64,000 bases of DNA from DASSKA01 sp963839365 (GTDB lineage: Bacteria; Actinomycetota; Actinomycetes; Propionibacteriales; Nocardioidaceae), in contig CAWIUT010000003.1 of the NCBI GenBank assembly GCA_963839365.1, forward strand, positions 434,001 through 498,000. The letters run 5' to 3'. This document shows, one piece after another, positions 50,579 through 59,233 of the stretch. The position numbers and the translations under genes are program-made. Below the pieces are notes generated by a model. It was not told where the DNA came from. It searched no databases and saw only the letters and a program-made list of their open reading frames with translations. Within the stretch, counting starts at the first letter, position 1. Each line of letters opens with the position of its first letter.

Positions 50579-52465
50579 GTGAGCTCGTTCATCTCGCTTT
50601 CCCTCAATGCCGTGCTGATCGGGACGTTTATCGCGTGCTGCGTCGAGATGATCGAGATGGTGGTCATCGTCTTCGGCGTGGGGGCTATCCGGGGGTGGCG
50701 ATCGACGTCGATCGGCGCGGTGTCAGGACTGGTGATCCTTGTCGGGATCATCGTGGGGCTCGGCCGCGCCATCCAGCTGATCCCGATCGACCTCGCCCGC
50801 ATCGTCATCGGCGCGCTGCTGCTGACGTTCGGGCTGCAGTGGTACCGGCAGGGTGTGGTCGGAGTGGCCGCCGACGGCTTCACCGGTGGCGGTGGCGAGG
50901 AGGTGGACGCCAGCAGCGACTCCGCTGGGGGCGCCCTCGACTGGACGGCGTTCACGTTGGCGTTCAAGGGCGTCCTGCTCGAAGGTCTGGAGATCGCCTT
51001 CATCGTGATCGCATTCGGCACCGGAGGCATGGGGCACAGCTCTTCCAGCTCCGGGGGCAACGGCTTTGCGTCCGCCTACACCGGTGCGATGGCTTCCTTC
51101 TTGTTGATCTGGGCGCTGGGCTTCGCCGCCAAGAGCAAGCTCGAGCGGGTGCCCGGGCGTGCCTTGAAGTTCGGGGTGGGCGGTCTGCTGTCCACCTTCG
51201 GCACCTTCTGGACGCTCGAAGGCCTTGGCGCGCACTGGCCGGGAGAGGACCTTAGCCTGGCATGGCTGTATGCGCTCTACCTCGGTTCGACCGCCGTGCT
51301 GATGCTGGCGGTCCGCCATGGCGCGATGGGGCCTCGTCCGACCAGCGCTCAGCCTGACCCGGGAGCCGTTGCTCCCAGTGGTCTCGCGCCGGCCAGCGCG
51401 GCCTCGATCGAGGAGTTCCAGGCCCGACACGGTCTGCGCGGCGACGGCGTCGTCGGACCCCGTACTCGGGCGGCCCTCCGGGCGGTCCGATCAGAGCAGG
51501 GCGTCTCCGCCGTGGACGTCCATGCGCTCGGAGCCGACCCCGCCGACGCCGACTCGGTGGCTGCTTTTCAGCGCCGGCTGGGGCTCCCGGAGTCGGGAGA
51601 CGTGGACGCACCCACCCGGGGTGCCCTGCGGTTGGCCCAGCAACCGGGGCTGATCGACCTCCAGGACCCGGGCGCCGTACGGGACTTCCAGCGACGCCAC
51701 GGCTTGGAGCCCGACGGTGAGGCGGGCGAGCAGACCCGAGCGGCCGCCAGGGCGCTGTCCGCCGAGCCCGGGCGCCGGGGCGCCGAGGCCGGCGTTCCTG
51801 AGACCACTACGGCGAGCCCGGTGCGAACGTTCCGCAACGTGGATCCCCTCCAGGAAGACACGGTGTGCCGCTTCCAGCGAAGCATCGGCCTCGCCGGTGA
51901 CGGTGTGATCGGCCCGGAGACCCGTGGTGCCATGACCGCCATGAGCACGCTCCTCGACGAAAGGCCGGAGCCAGGGACGAACGGCACCACGCTCCCCGAC
52001 GTCTACGACGAGACCGCGGTTCGCGACTTCCAGGACCGTCGCGGTCAGTCCGCGGACGGCGACATCGGCCCCGAGACGCGCCGGGCGATGCGCTGGGAGC
52101 GGGAGCACCACGGGGGCATGGACGTCGCTGATGCCGAGTCGGTGAGGCAGTTCCAGCGGACCCATGGCTTGCGCGCCGACGGTGAGGTCGGGGAGGAGAC
52201 CCGCGCCGCGCTGCGGGCCGCTCGGGCCGAGCTGGAGCCGCGGGACGACAAGGAGCGCGAGCAGCGCTACGGAAGGGCTGACCAACAAGACGTGACCCGA
52301 TTGCTGGATCCCGCCGACCCGGAGGCCGTCCGCAGCTTCCAGCAGCAGCATGGGCTCGCCGTGGACGGAGTGGCCGGACCCCGGACCCGGACCGCCTTGC
52401 AGGTGGTGCGCGCCCATCGGCTCGCACCGGACGGCAAGCTTCCCCAAGACAGCCGCAAGGAGTGA
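50579..52465 (+). CDS. COG4280-like membrane protein with seven peptidoglycan-binding-like repeats
   Basis: A 628-aa protein in two halves. Residues about 1-245 contain six to seven membrane helices; two of them carry Glu pairs (CCVEMIEMVVIVFG and LLEGLEIAFIVIAFG), an arrangement reminiscent of FTR1-like and COG4280 predicted transporters. Residues about 275-628 hold seven units of the form VRDFQRRHGLEPDGEAGEQT..A, a compact version of the PG_binding_1 fold. Such a permease tied to the cell wall is unusual. GTG at 50579 follows AGGAGG. A 75-aa membrane protein starts just after its stop. Metal transport is a guess from the Glu motifs. Confidence 0.8.
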   Translation: MSSFISLSLNAVLIGTFIACCVEMIEMVVIVFGVGAIRGWRSTSIGAVSGLVILVGIIVGLGRAIQLIPIDLARIVIGALLLTFGLQWYRQGVVGVAADGFTGGGGEEVDASSDSAGGALDWTAFTLAFKGVLLEGLEIAFIVIAFGTGGMGHSSSSSGGNGFASAYTGAMASFLLIWALGFAAKSKLERVPGRALKFGVGGLLSTFGTFWTLEGLGAHWPGEDLSLAWLYALYLGSTAVLMLAVRHGAMGPRPTSAQPDPGAVAPSGLAPASAASIEEFQARHGLRGDGVVGPRTRAALRAVRSEQGVSAVDVHALGADPADADSVAAFQRRLGLPESGDVDAPTRGALRLAQQPGLIDLQDPGAVRDFQRRHGLEPDGEAGEQTRAAARALSAEPGRRGAEAGVPETTTASPVRTFRNVDPLQEDTVCRFQRSIGLAGDGVIGPETRGAMTAMSTLLDERPEPGTNGTTLPDVYDETAVRDFQDRRGQSADGDIGPETRRAMRWEREHHGGMDVADAESVRQFQRTHGLRADGEVGEETRAALRAARAELEPRDDKEREQRYGRADQQDVTRLLDPADPEAVRSFQQQHGLAVDGVAGPRTRTALQVVRAHRLAPDGKLPQDSRKE

Positions 52466-52467
52466 CC

Positions 52468-52695
52468 ATGAATCGCATGAAGCAGTTCCTCGTCGCGTTC
52501 GGCCGGTTCTGGTACGGGTTCATCATCGGCGACGACTGGACCGCCGCGGCCGGAGTCGCCGTACTGATCGGCGGCACCTACCTGCTGCTGCGGCTCGGCT
52601 ACCCCGCGTGGTGGTTCGGTCCGGTGGTGATCGTCGGGACCGGAGCACTCACGATCCGGCGACAGCTGAGACGGGACGCCGCCGACGGGTGCTGA
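52468..52695 (+). CDS. Small two-helix membrane protein
   Basis: A 75-aa protein with two hydrophobic stretches (AAAGVAVLIGGTYLLLRLGY and WWFGPVVIVGTGALTI) and a basic C-terminus. I do not recognise it. ATG at 52468 has AAGGAG 6 bp upstream and is 2 bp after the upstream stop, so it is co-translated with the repeat membrane protein and may be its partner. Confidence 0.8.
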   Translation: MNRMKQFLVAFGRFWYGFIIGDDWTAAAGVAVLIGGTYLLLRLGYPAWWFGPVVIVGTGALTIRRQLRRDAADGC

Positions 52696-52745
52696 GGAGG
52701 GCGCGGGTCCGGGACCTCTTGCCGGAACGTTTCGGCAGATGGTTG

Positions 52746-52763
52746 GGTGGGTCCTGACCCACC
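52746..52763. promoter_or_regulatory. 18-bp palindrome upstream of the amidase gene
   Basis: GGTGGGTC-CT-GACCCACC, two perfect 8-bp arms, ends 23 bp before the ATG at 52787. The 2-bp centre makes an operator more likely than a terminator. Confidence 0.45.
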
Positions 52764-52786
52764 ACCGGCCGACAGGATGGGGACCC

Positions 52787-53713
52787 ATGATCGTGCGCAC
52801 CGCCACCGCTCCGGACTCACCTGCGCGGACCGGGCCGCCGACCCGTCCCCCGCTGCGAGTGGGCCTCGTCCAGCACGCGTGGCTGCCCGACCCGCAGGAG
52901 CTGCGCGACCGGCTTGCCGAGGGCATCGGCCACGCCGCCCGGAACGGCGCCCGGGTCGTCTTCCTTCCCGAGCTGACCTTGCTGCGCTACCCCGCCGACG
53001 TGCCGGCCCCGGCCTCCCCGGCCGAGCTCGCCGAGGACCTGCTGGACGGCCCGACCTTCGCCTTCGCCGCGGAAGCCGCCAAGGCCCACGGCGTCTGCGT
53101 GCACGCGTCGATGTACGAGCGGGCGGACGGCGGGGACGGCCTGGGCCTGAACACCGCGATCCTGGTCTCCCCCGACGGTGCGCTGCTCGGTCGCACCCAC
53201 AAGCTGCACATCCCGGTGACCGCCGGGTACCACGAAGATACCTACTTCCGCCCCGGGCCCGCGGAGGACGCGTACCCGGTGTACCGGCCGGCGGCACTCG
53301 GCGAGGTGGCGCTCGGCATGCCGACGTGCTGGGACGAGTGGTTCCCGGAGGTGGCCCGGGCCTACTCGCTGGCCGGCGCGGAGGTGCTCGTCTACCCCAC
53401 CGCGATCGGGTCCGAGCCGGACTTCCCCGGCTTCGACACCGAACCGCTGTGGGAGAAGGTCATCGTCGCCAACGGGATCGCCAACGGCACCTTCATGGTG
53501 GTGCCCAACCGGTGCGGCAACGAGGGCAAGGTCACCTTCTACGGCTCGTCGTTCGTCTCCGACCCGTACGGCCGGGTGCTCGTGCAGGCACCGCGGGACG
53601 AGCCGGCGGTCCTGGTGGCCGACCTCGACCTCGACCAGCGTCGGGACTGGCTGACGCTGTTCCCGTTCCTTCGGACGCGGCGGCCCGACACGTACGCCAC
53701 CCTGACCGACTGA
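52787..53713 (+). CDS. N-carbamoylputrescine amidase-like nitrilase
   Basis: A 308-aa carbon-nitrogen hydrolase with the Glu-Lys-Cys triad: E in FLPELTLLRY, K in RTHKLHIP, C in PTCWDEWFPEVAR. The last block and the following YPTAIGSEPDF match AguB, which cleaves N-carbamoylputrescine in agmatine degradation; beta-ureidopropionases are the main alternative. The ATG at 52787 begins a 20-residue polar leader before the first strand (PPLRVGLVQHAWLPD). A ribosome site is poor. No agmatine deiminase gene is nearby, so the pathway is not confirmed. Confidence 0.88.
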   Translation: MIVRTATAPDSPARTGPPTRPPLRVGLVQHAWLPDPQELRDRLAEGIGHAARNGARVVFLPELTLLRYPADVPAPASPAELAEDLLDGPTFAFAAEAAKAHGVCVHASMYERADGGDGLGLNTAILVSPDGALLGRTHKLHIPVTAGYHEDTYFRPGPAEDAYPVYRPAALGEVALGMPTCWDEWFPEVARAYSLAGAEVLVYPTAIGSEPDFPGFDTEPLWEKVIVANGIANGTFMVVPNRCGNEGKVTFYGSSFVSDPYGRVLVQAPRDEPAVLVADLDLDQRRDWLTLFPFLRTRRPDTYATLTD

Positions 53714-53824
53714 CCCGCCCCCACGGGGGAAACCGGGAACGAGCCGGCACGCGCCGGGGTAGAAGGTCCTCGCCGCGGAGGACGGATGCCTCGTCCGTGC
53801 CGCGAGCCGCGGAGGAATGGTGAG

Positions 53825-54325
53825 ATGTCAGGGTTCGAGATGAGCAGAGGTGTGGCAATGGACAACCAGCCGGAACCGCGCCGCGGCCCGGTGGTCGTCG
53901 GGTTCGACGGGTCGCCCGGGGCGATGGCTGCCGCCAGATGGGCGGTCTCCGAGGCGCTGCTGCGCCACGTCGACCTGCACGTCGTCCACGTCTGGCAGTA
54001 CCCGGGGCTGGCCTTTCCGAAGGACTCGCCGCAGGCACCGCCCCCTGACTCGCTCCCGACCGATCTCCAGGAGCGCCTGCGAGAGGTGCTCGCGGACCGG
54101 CCGAGAGCCAGGGTGCGCTGCTCCACCGTCGAGAAGACGCCCGCCGAGGGGCTGTTGGAGGCCGCCGCCACGGCTGACCTGCTCGTGGTGGGCCGGCGTC
54201 GCCACCACAGCCTGGACGGGCTTGCGCTCGGATCGGTGAGCAGGCGTTGCGCCGCGCACGCACCCTGCCCCGTGGTGACGGTTCCCCCGCTTCCGGACCG
54301 GCCCGAGCCCGCACCCTCGGAGTGA
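53825..54325 (+). CDS. Universal stress protein (UspA family)
   Basis: A 166-aa single-domain Usp. It has the family start VVVGFDGSPGAMAAARWA and the ATP-binding motif G-x2-R-x9-G-S near the end (LVVGRRRHHSLDGLALGSVS), in which the second Gly of the usual GXXG is Arg, so nucleotide binding may be altered. ATG at 53825 has GGAGGAA 9 bp upstream; ATG at 53858 is an alternative. Usps are common in DosR regulons, but no DosR-like box is seen upstream, only a GTCCTC...GAGGAC stem near 53767. Confidence 0.88.
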   Translation: MSGFEMSRGVAMDNQPEPRRGPVVVGFDGSPGAMAAARWAVSEALLRHVDLHVVHVWQYPGLAFPKDSPQAPPPDSLPTDLQERLREVLADRPRARVRCSTVEKTPAEGLLEAAATADLLVVGRRRHHSLDGLALGSVSRRCAAHAPCPVVTVPPLPDRPEPAPSE

Positions 54326-54432
54326 GGGTGCCACCGCCCGGACCGCGGCGGGAACGCAGTTGAGGCGACCGGAGCCGGTGCCGGTCCGCGCGCCCGTTGT
54401 GCTCGCGGTCCCGGAATCAAGCAAGATGAAGC

Positions 54433-55812
54433 GTGCGCGACTGGTGGCGACGGGGTCTCACACGGGAGATGGCGCGGCTGCGCAACGACGGCCGCGCGGC
54501 GTTGCTGTGGTCACTGCGCATCACCGCCGCCGCAGTGGCCAGCTATGTCGTGGCCACGCTGCTCTTCCCCGGAACCCAGCCGTTGCTCGCCCCGCTGACC
54601 GCGATGCTGGTCGTCCAGGTGACCCCGGTCTCGCTGCTGGCCAGCGGGATCGACCGGGTCGTCGCCGTGGTGGCCGGCGTGTCCCTCGCGGTGGCCTTCG
54701 CCTCCGTCGTACCCCTCCAGTGGTGGAGCCTGGGCCTGCTCATCCTCCTTGCCATCACCGTCGGCCAGGTGCTGCACCTCCGGTCGAACCTCATCGAGGT
54801 GGCGATCAGCGGCATGCTCGTGCTCGGGGTCGGGTCGCTGGTCGCCGAGTCCGCGGCCTGGCAGCGCCTCGCGGAGACCCTCGTGGGTGCCGCGGTCGGC
54901 ATCGCCGTGAACCTGCTGTGGCCGCCCAAGGTGGCGAGTGCGGACGCCGGCCAGGCCATCAACGGGCTCGCCGACTCGATGAGTGAGCTGCTGGACCGGG
55001 CCGCCGACGAGCTGACCGACCTGGTGGTCTCGGAGCGCGACGTGGCAGCGGCCGCCCGGCACTGGCTCGGGGACGCCAGGCGCATCACCCACGACATCCC
55101 GCCGATCGGCGCCGCCCTCCTGCACGCGGAGCAGGGGCGACGGCTCAACGTCCGCGCGGTCGGCACTCCCGACGTCGGACCGGGACTGCGGCAGGGGCTC
55201 GAGGCGCTGGAGCACTCGGCGATCGCCCTCCGCGGCATGTTCCGCGCCGTGGTGGACGCGGCGGCCGACATCCCCAGCGACGCCCCCAGCGACGCCCCCA
55301 GCAGCGCCCCCAGCGACACCCCCAGCGACACCCCAGACCACAGACCCGGACCGGACCCGGAGACCGTCAGGGAGCTCTGGCTCGGGCTCGCGCAGACGCT
55401 GCGTGAGCTGGCGTCGGGGGTGGACGCGTTCGGGCAGCTGGTCCGCGACGAGGCCGAGCCGTCGACGCGGGTGGGCTCCGCCGACATCCAGGGGCTGCGG
55501 GAGGCGCTCGAGGGCCTGCACGAAGCACGTGCCCGGCTCGACGACCTGCTCATGGCGGGTGGGCCGCCCGAGCTTCTCGAGCTGCACGCCGCCGTGCTGT
55601 CGACGGTCAAGCGGCTGCTGCGAGAGATGGACCTGGACGAGCGGGTCCGCAGGCAGGTCCAGCTGCTGCCTCCGACGCGGCCACGGTGGCCCCGGTCGGG
55701 CGCACCGAGGTCCAGCAGCCGCGCTCCGGCCGCGGGGGAGCCGACCCCCGAGGCGGAGACCCAGGTGATTCCGCCGGTGCCCGGCGACCGGGGCGAGAAG
55801 GGGCGCCCGTGA
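54433..55812 (+). CDS. FUSC/aromatic-acid-exporter family membrane protein
   Basis: A 459-aa protein with six N-terminal membrane helices in a FUSC/ArAE arrangement (ALLWSLRITAAAVASYVVATLL, PLLAPLTAMLVVQVTPVS, LAETLVGAAVGIAVNLLWPP), then a cytoplasmic helical region to the end. A SDAPSDAPSSAPSDTP linker at about 282-301 comes from a 12-bp repeat. Such proteins export aromatic acids or similar anions. GTG at 54433 opens with DWWRRGL; no Shine-Dalgarno is obvious. The tail is Pro/Arg-rich and disordered. Confidence 0.85.
   Translation: MRDWWRRGLTREMARLRNDGRAALLWSLRITAAAVASYVVATLLFPGTQPLLAPLTAMLVVQVTPVSLLASGIDRVVAVVAGVSLAVAFASVVPLQWWSLGLLILLAITVGQVLHLRSNLIEVAISGMLVLGVGSLVAESAAWQRLAETLVGAAVGIAVNLLWPPKVASADAGQAINGLADSMSELLDRAADELTDLVVSERDVAAAARHWLGDARRITHDIPPIGAALLHAEQGRRLNVRAVGTPDVGPGLRQGLEALEHSAIALRGMFRAVVDAAADIPSDAPSDAPSSAPSDTPSDTPDHRPGPDPETVRELWLGLAQTLRELASGVDAFGQLVRDEAEPSTRVGSADIQGLREALEGLHEARARLDDLLMAGGPPELLELHAAVLSTVKRLLREMDLDERVRRQVQLLPPTRPRWPRSGAPRSSSRAPAAGEPTPEAETQVIPPVPGDRGEKGRP
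55276..55335. repeat. 5 x 12-bp tandem repeat in the FUSC gene
   Basis: Five copies of AGCGACRCCCCC (third diverged) encode the Ser-Asp-Ala/Thr-Pro linker. Confidence 0.9.
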
Positions 55813-55831
55813 GGGCCCGCCCCGGTCGGCG

Positions 55832-56794
55832 TCACTGGCCCAGCAGGGCGCCGAACCGCTCCACGTCCACGTTCCCGCCACTGACGAGCACGCCGACCCG
55901 CCGGCCCGCGAGCTGGTCACGCAGCCGGCTCACGCCGGCCAGGCCGAGGCAGCCGGTGGGTTCGACGACGATCTTCATCCGTGAGGCGAGCAGTCGCATC
56001 ATCTCGAGCAGGCCCGGGTCGCTCGCGGTGAGGATGTCGGTGACCCGGTCGCGGATGATCGTGAAGTTGTGAACACCCAGGTGGGTGGTCTGCGCCCCGT
56101 CCGCGATGGTCTTCGGCGGGTCGATGTGGACGATCTCCCCGCGGCGGAGCGACTGTTGACCGTCGTCGCCGGCCGCGGGCTCCACCCCGTAGAGCGCGCA
56201 GGCCGGCGAGACCGCCGCGACCGTCAGCGCGCTCCCGGCGAGCAGTCCGCCGCCGCCGAGCGGGACGAACAGCGCGTCGAGATCACCGACCTCGCCGAAC
56301 AGCTCGGCTGCAGCCGTCCCCTGCCCCGCTATCACGTGCGGGTGGTCGTACGGCGGGATCAGGGTGCGCCGTTCCTTCTCCGCGAGCTCGGTGGCGATCT
56401 GCTCGCGGTCGACGCTGTAGCGGTCGTAGCTGACCACCTGGGCGCCGTACCCTCTCGTCGCGGCGACCTTCGACGCCGGGGCGTCCTCAGGCATCACGAC
56501 CGTCGCGGGGATGTCGAGCAGGGCGGCCGCCCGCGCCAGCGCCTGCCCGTGGTTGCCCGAGGAGAAGGTGACCACTCCCGCCCGCCGCTGGTCGGCGGCA
56601 AGGTGCGACAGCGCGTTGAAGGCACCGCGGAACTTGAACGCCCCGGTGCGCTGGAAGTTCTCACACTTGAGGAACAGCTGCATGCCGAACAGCTCGTCCA
56701 ACAGGCGCGACCGCAGCACAGGGGTGCGGGCGGCGTACCCCTCTATCCTTGTCGCGGCCTCCTGCACGTCCTCGTAGTTCGGGGTGTCGATCAC
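55832..56794 (-). CDS. Threonine/serine dehydratase-like PLP enzyme
   Basis: A 320-aa fold-type II PLP enzyme with the Schiff-base lysine in GAFKFRGAFNAL, the phosphate/substrate loop SSGNHGQALA and the glycine loop PLGGGGLLAG. It lacks the C-terminal ACT-like domain of biosynthetic IlvA, so a catabolic threonine/serine dehydratase, serine racemase or threo-3-hydroxyaspartate dehydratase is expected. ATG at 56794 follows GAGGAGG. It lies downstream of katG but behind a strong hairpin, so it has its own promoter. Confidence 0.9.
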   Translation of the reverse strand: MIDTPNYEDVQEAATRIEGYAARTPVLRSRLLDELFGMQLFLKCENFQRTGAFKFRGAFNALSHLAADQRRAGVVTFSSGNHGQALARAAALLDIPATVVMPEDAPASKVAATRGYGAQVVSYDRYSVDREQIATELAEKERRTLIPPYDHPHVIAGQGTAAAELFGEVGDLDALFVPLGGGGLLAGSALTVAAVSPACALYGVEPAAGDDGQQSLRRGEIVHIDPPKTIADGAQTTHLGVHNFTIIRDRVTDILTASDPGLLEMMRLLASRMKIVVEPTGCLGLAGVSRLRDQLAGRRVGVLVSGGNVDVERFGALLGQ

Positions 56795-56982
56795 GGCCTC
56801 CTCTTCCTGGGTGTCCTCGTGCTGCGCCCGAAGGCACCGGCATCTCGACGAGAGTCATGGTCCCAAGCGGCGCAAGGGGACGCGCTGGCGGGTCCCGGGG
56901 AGGGCCAGGGGCTGCTCGACAGAGGTGACGACCGGGGAGGTCACGGTGACCAGCTGCTGCTCGAACGTGCGCGGCGGACACG

Positions 56983-57016
56983 GCGAGGGCCCGGGACGCA
57001 CGCCCCGGGCCCTCGC
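56983..57016 (-). terminator. katG terminator hairpin
   Basis: A perfect 13-bp stem GCGAGGGCCCGGG / CCCGGGCCCTCGC with an 8-nt loop, 18 bp beyond the katG stop. No T-run, as is usual for actinobacterial terminators. The rest of 56795-57034 holds no supported gene. Confidence 0.8.
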
Positions 57017-57034
57017 ATGACCGCGACGCAGGGG

Positions 57035-59233
57035 TCAGGCCAGGTCGAACCGGTCGAGGTTCATGACCTTGACCCACGCCTGCACGAAGTCGTTGACGAA
57101 CTTCTCCTTCGCGTCGTCGGCCCCGTAGACCTCCGAGAGCGCCCGCAGCTGGGAGTTGGACCCGAAGACGAGATCGACAGCAGTGGCGGTCCACTTGCTC
57201 TGGCCCGTCACACGGTCCGTCCCCTCGTACACGTTCTCGGCCGACTCAGACACCTTCCACTCCGTGCCCATGTCGAGCAGGTTCACGAAGAAGTCGTTGG
57301 TCAGGGCCTCCGGGCGGTCGGTGAAGACCCCGTGAGCGCTCCGGCCGGCGTTCGCGCCGAGCGCCCGCATCCCGCCGACCAGCACGGTCATCTCGGGAGC
57401 GGTCAGCGTCAGCAGGTTCGCCCGGTCCAGCAGCAGGGTCTCCGGCCGCAGCTTCTCACCGGTTCGCAGGTAGTTGCGGAACCCGTCCGCCCGCGGCTCG
57501 AGCACGGTGAAGGACTCGACGTCGGTCTGCTCCTGCGAGGCGTCCGTGCGCCCCGGCACGAACGGGACGGTGACGTCCTGCCCGGCATTCTCGGCTGCCT
57601 TCTCGATGGCGGCACAGCCGCCCAGCACGATCAGGTCGGCCAGCGACACCAACTTGCTGCCGGACTGGGAGGAGTTGAACTCCTGCTGGACCCGCTCGAG
57701 GGCCTCGAGCACCTTGGCCAGCTCAGCCGGGTCGTTGGACTCCCAGCTCCGCTGCGGCTCGAGGCGGATCCGCGCGCCGTTGGCGCCACCGCGCTTGTCG
57801 GTGCCACGGAAGGTGGCTGCCGATGCCCACGCCGTGGATACCAGCTGCGCGATGGACAGCCCCGAGTCGAGGATCTTGCCCTTGAGAGCGGCGATGTCCT
57901 CGTCCCCGACCAGGTCGTGGTCGACCTCCGGGACCGGGTCCTGCCACAGCTGCGGCTCCGGCACCCAGGGACCGAGATACCGGGTGGCGGGCCCCATGTC
58001 ACGGTGCAGCAGCTTGTACCAGGCCTTGGCGAACGCCTCCGCGAGCTCGTCCGGATGCTCCAGGAAGTGCCGGGAGATCGGCTCGTAGATCGGGTCCATC
58101 CGCAGCGCGAGGTCCGTGGTCAGCATCATCGGGGCGTGCCGGCCCGACGGGTCGTGCGCGCCCGGAACGGTGTCCGCCCCGGCGTCACCCTTCGGCTTCC
58201 ACTGCTTGGCGCCGGCGGGGCTCTCGGTCAGCTCCCACTCGTAGCCGAACAGCGTCTCGAAGAAGCTGTTGTCCCACTGGGTCGGGGTGGGCGTCCACGC
58301 GCCCTCGAGCCCGCTGGTCATCGCGTCCTTGCCCACACCGGTGCCGTAGGTGTTCTTCCAGCCGAGACCCATCTGCTCGAGGGGCGCACCCTCGGGCTCG
58401 CGACCGATGTACTCCGCCGGAGCAGCCCCGTGCGTCTTGCCGAACGTGTGGCCGCCCGCGATCAGTGCGACCGTCTCCTCGTCGTTCATCGCCATCCTGC
58501 GGAAGGTCTCTCGGACGTCACGGGCGGCGGCGATCGGGTCCGGGTTGCCGTTGGGCCCCTCCGGGTTCACGTAGATCAGGCCCATCTGCGAGGCGCCGAC
58601 CGGCCCGGTGAGCTCGCGGTCGCCGGTGTAGCGCTCGTCGCCCAGCCAGGTGTCCTCGGACCCCCAGAAGATCTCCTCCGGCTCGTAGATGTCCTCGCGT
58701 CCAAAGCCGAAGCCGAACGTCTTGAAGCCCATCGACTCCAACGCGCACTGGCCGGCGAACACCAGCAGGTCCGCCCAGGAGATCTTCTCGCCGTACTTCT
58801 TCTTGACCGGCCACAGCAGCCGGCGGGCCTTGTCGAGGCTGGCGTTGTCGGGCCAGCTGTTGAGGGGGGCGAAGCGTTGCGACCCGTCGCCGGCCCCACC
58901 CCGGCCGTCCTCGATCCGGTAGGTGCCGGCGGCGTGCCAGCTCAGCCTGATGAAGAGCGGCCCGTAGTGGCCGTAGTCGGCCGGCCACCAGTCCTGAGAC
59001 GTCTTCATCACCTCGAAGACGTCACGCTTCAGCGCCTCGACGTCGACGGACCCGAACGCCTCCGCGTAGTCGTAGTCCTCGCCCATCGGGTTGGCCCGGG
59101 GCGAGTGCTGGTGAAGCACCTGGAGGTTCAGCTGGTTCGGCCACCAGTCCCGGTTCGTCCGAGGGCGGTGCTCCGAGCTCGGGGTTGGGGACGGGATTGC
59201 CGGGTTCTCACTCTCGCTGCCGCGATCAGACAC
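57035..59233 (-). CDS. katG: Catalase-peroxidase KatG
   Basis: A 732-aa bifunctional heme enzyme that removes H2O2. The distal Arg-Trp-His site is in FIRLSWHAAGTYR, the proximal heme His in GGHTFGKTHGA, and the Met-Tyr-Trp crosslink residues appear as the distal Trp, Tyr in GLIYVNPEGPNG and Met in RRMAMNDEE. Both the N-terminal active and C-terminal inactive peroxidase halves are present. GTG at 59233 has AGGAGAAGGA upstream and overlaps the furA stop by 8 bp, so the two are co-translated. Confidence 0.97.
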   Translation of the reverse strand: MSDRGSESENPAIPSPTPSSEHRPRTNRDWWPNQLNLQVLHQHSPRANPMGEDYDYAEAFGSVDVEALKRDVFEVMKTSQDWWPADYGHYGPLFIRLSWHAAGTYRIEDGRGGAGDGSQRFAPLNSWPDNASLDKARRLLWPVKKKYGEKISWADLLVFAGQCALESMGFKTFGFGFGREDIYEPEEIFWGSEDTWLGDERYTGDRELTGPVGASQMGLIYVNPEGPNGNPDPIAAARDVRETFRRMAMNDEETVALIAGGHTFGKTHGAAPAEYIGREPEGAPLEQMGLGWKNTYGTGVGKDAMTSGLEGAWTPTPTQWDNSFFETLFGYEWELTESPAGAKQWKPKGDAGADTVPGAHDPSGRHAPMMLTTDLALRMDPIYEPISRHFLEHPDELAEAFAKAWYKLLHRDMGPATRYLGPWVPEPQLWQDPVPEVDHDLVGDEDIAALKGKILDSGLSIAQLVSTAWASAATFRGTDKRGGANGARIRLEPQRSWESNDPAELAKVLEALERVQQEFNSSQSGSKLVSLADLIVLGGCAAIEKAAENAGQDVTVPFVPGRTDASQEQTDVESFTVLEPRADGFRNYLRTGEKLRPETLLLDRANLLTLTAPEMTVLVGGMRALGANAGRSAHGVFTDRPEALTNDFFVNLLDMGTEWKVSESAENVYEGTDRVTGQSKWTATAVDLVFGSNSQLRALSEVYGADDAKEKFVNDFVQAWVKVMNLDRFDLA

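Noticed and set aside
52708..52726. GGTCCGGGACC palindrome and GGGACCTCTTGCCG as a DosR-like box before the amidase
   Set aside because: Two mismatches in the second half-site; the 18-bp palindrome at 52746 is the better regulatory candidate.
56661..57194. Open frame between the dehydratase and katG
   Set aside because: It overlaps both genes, has no homology pattern, and crosses the katG terminator hairpin.
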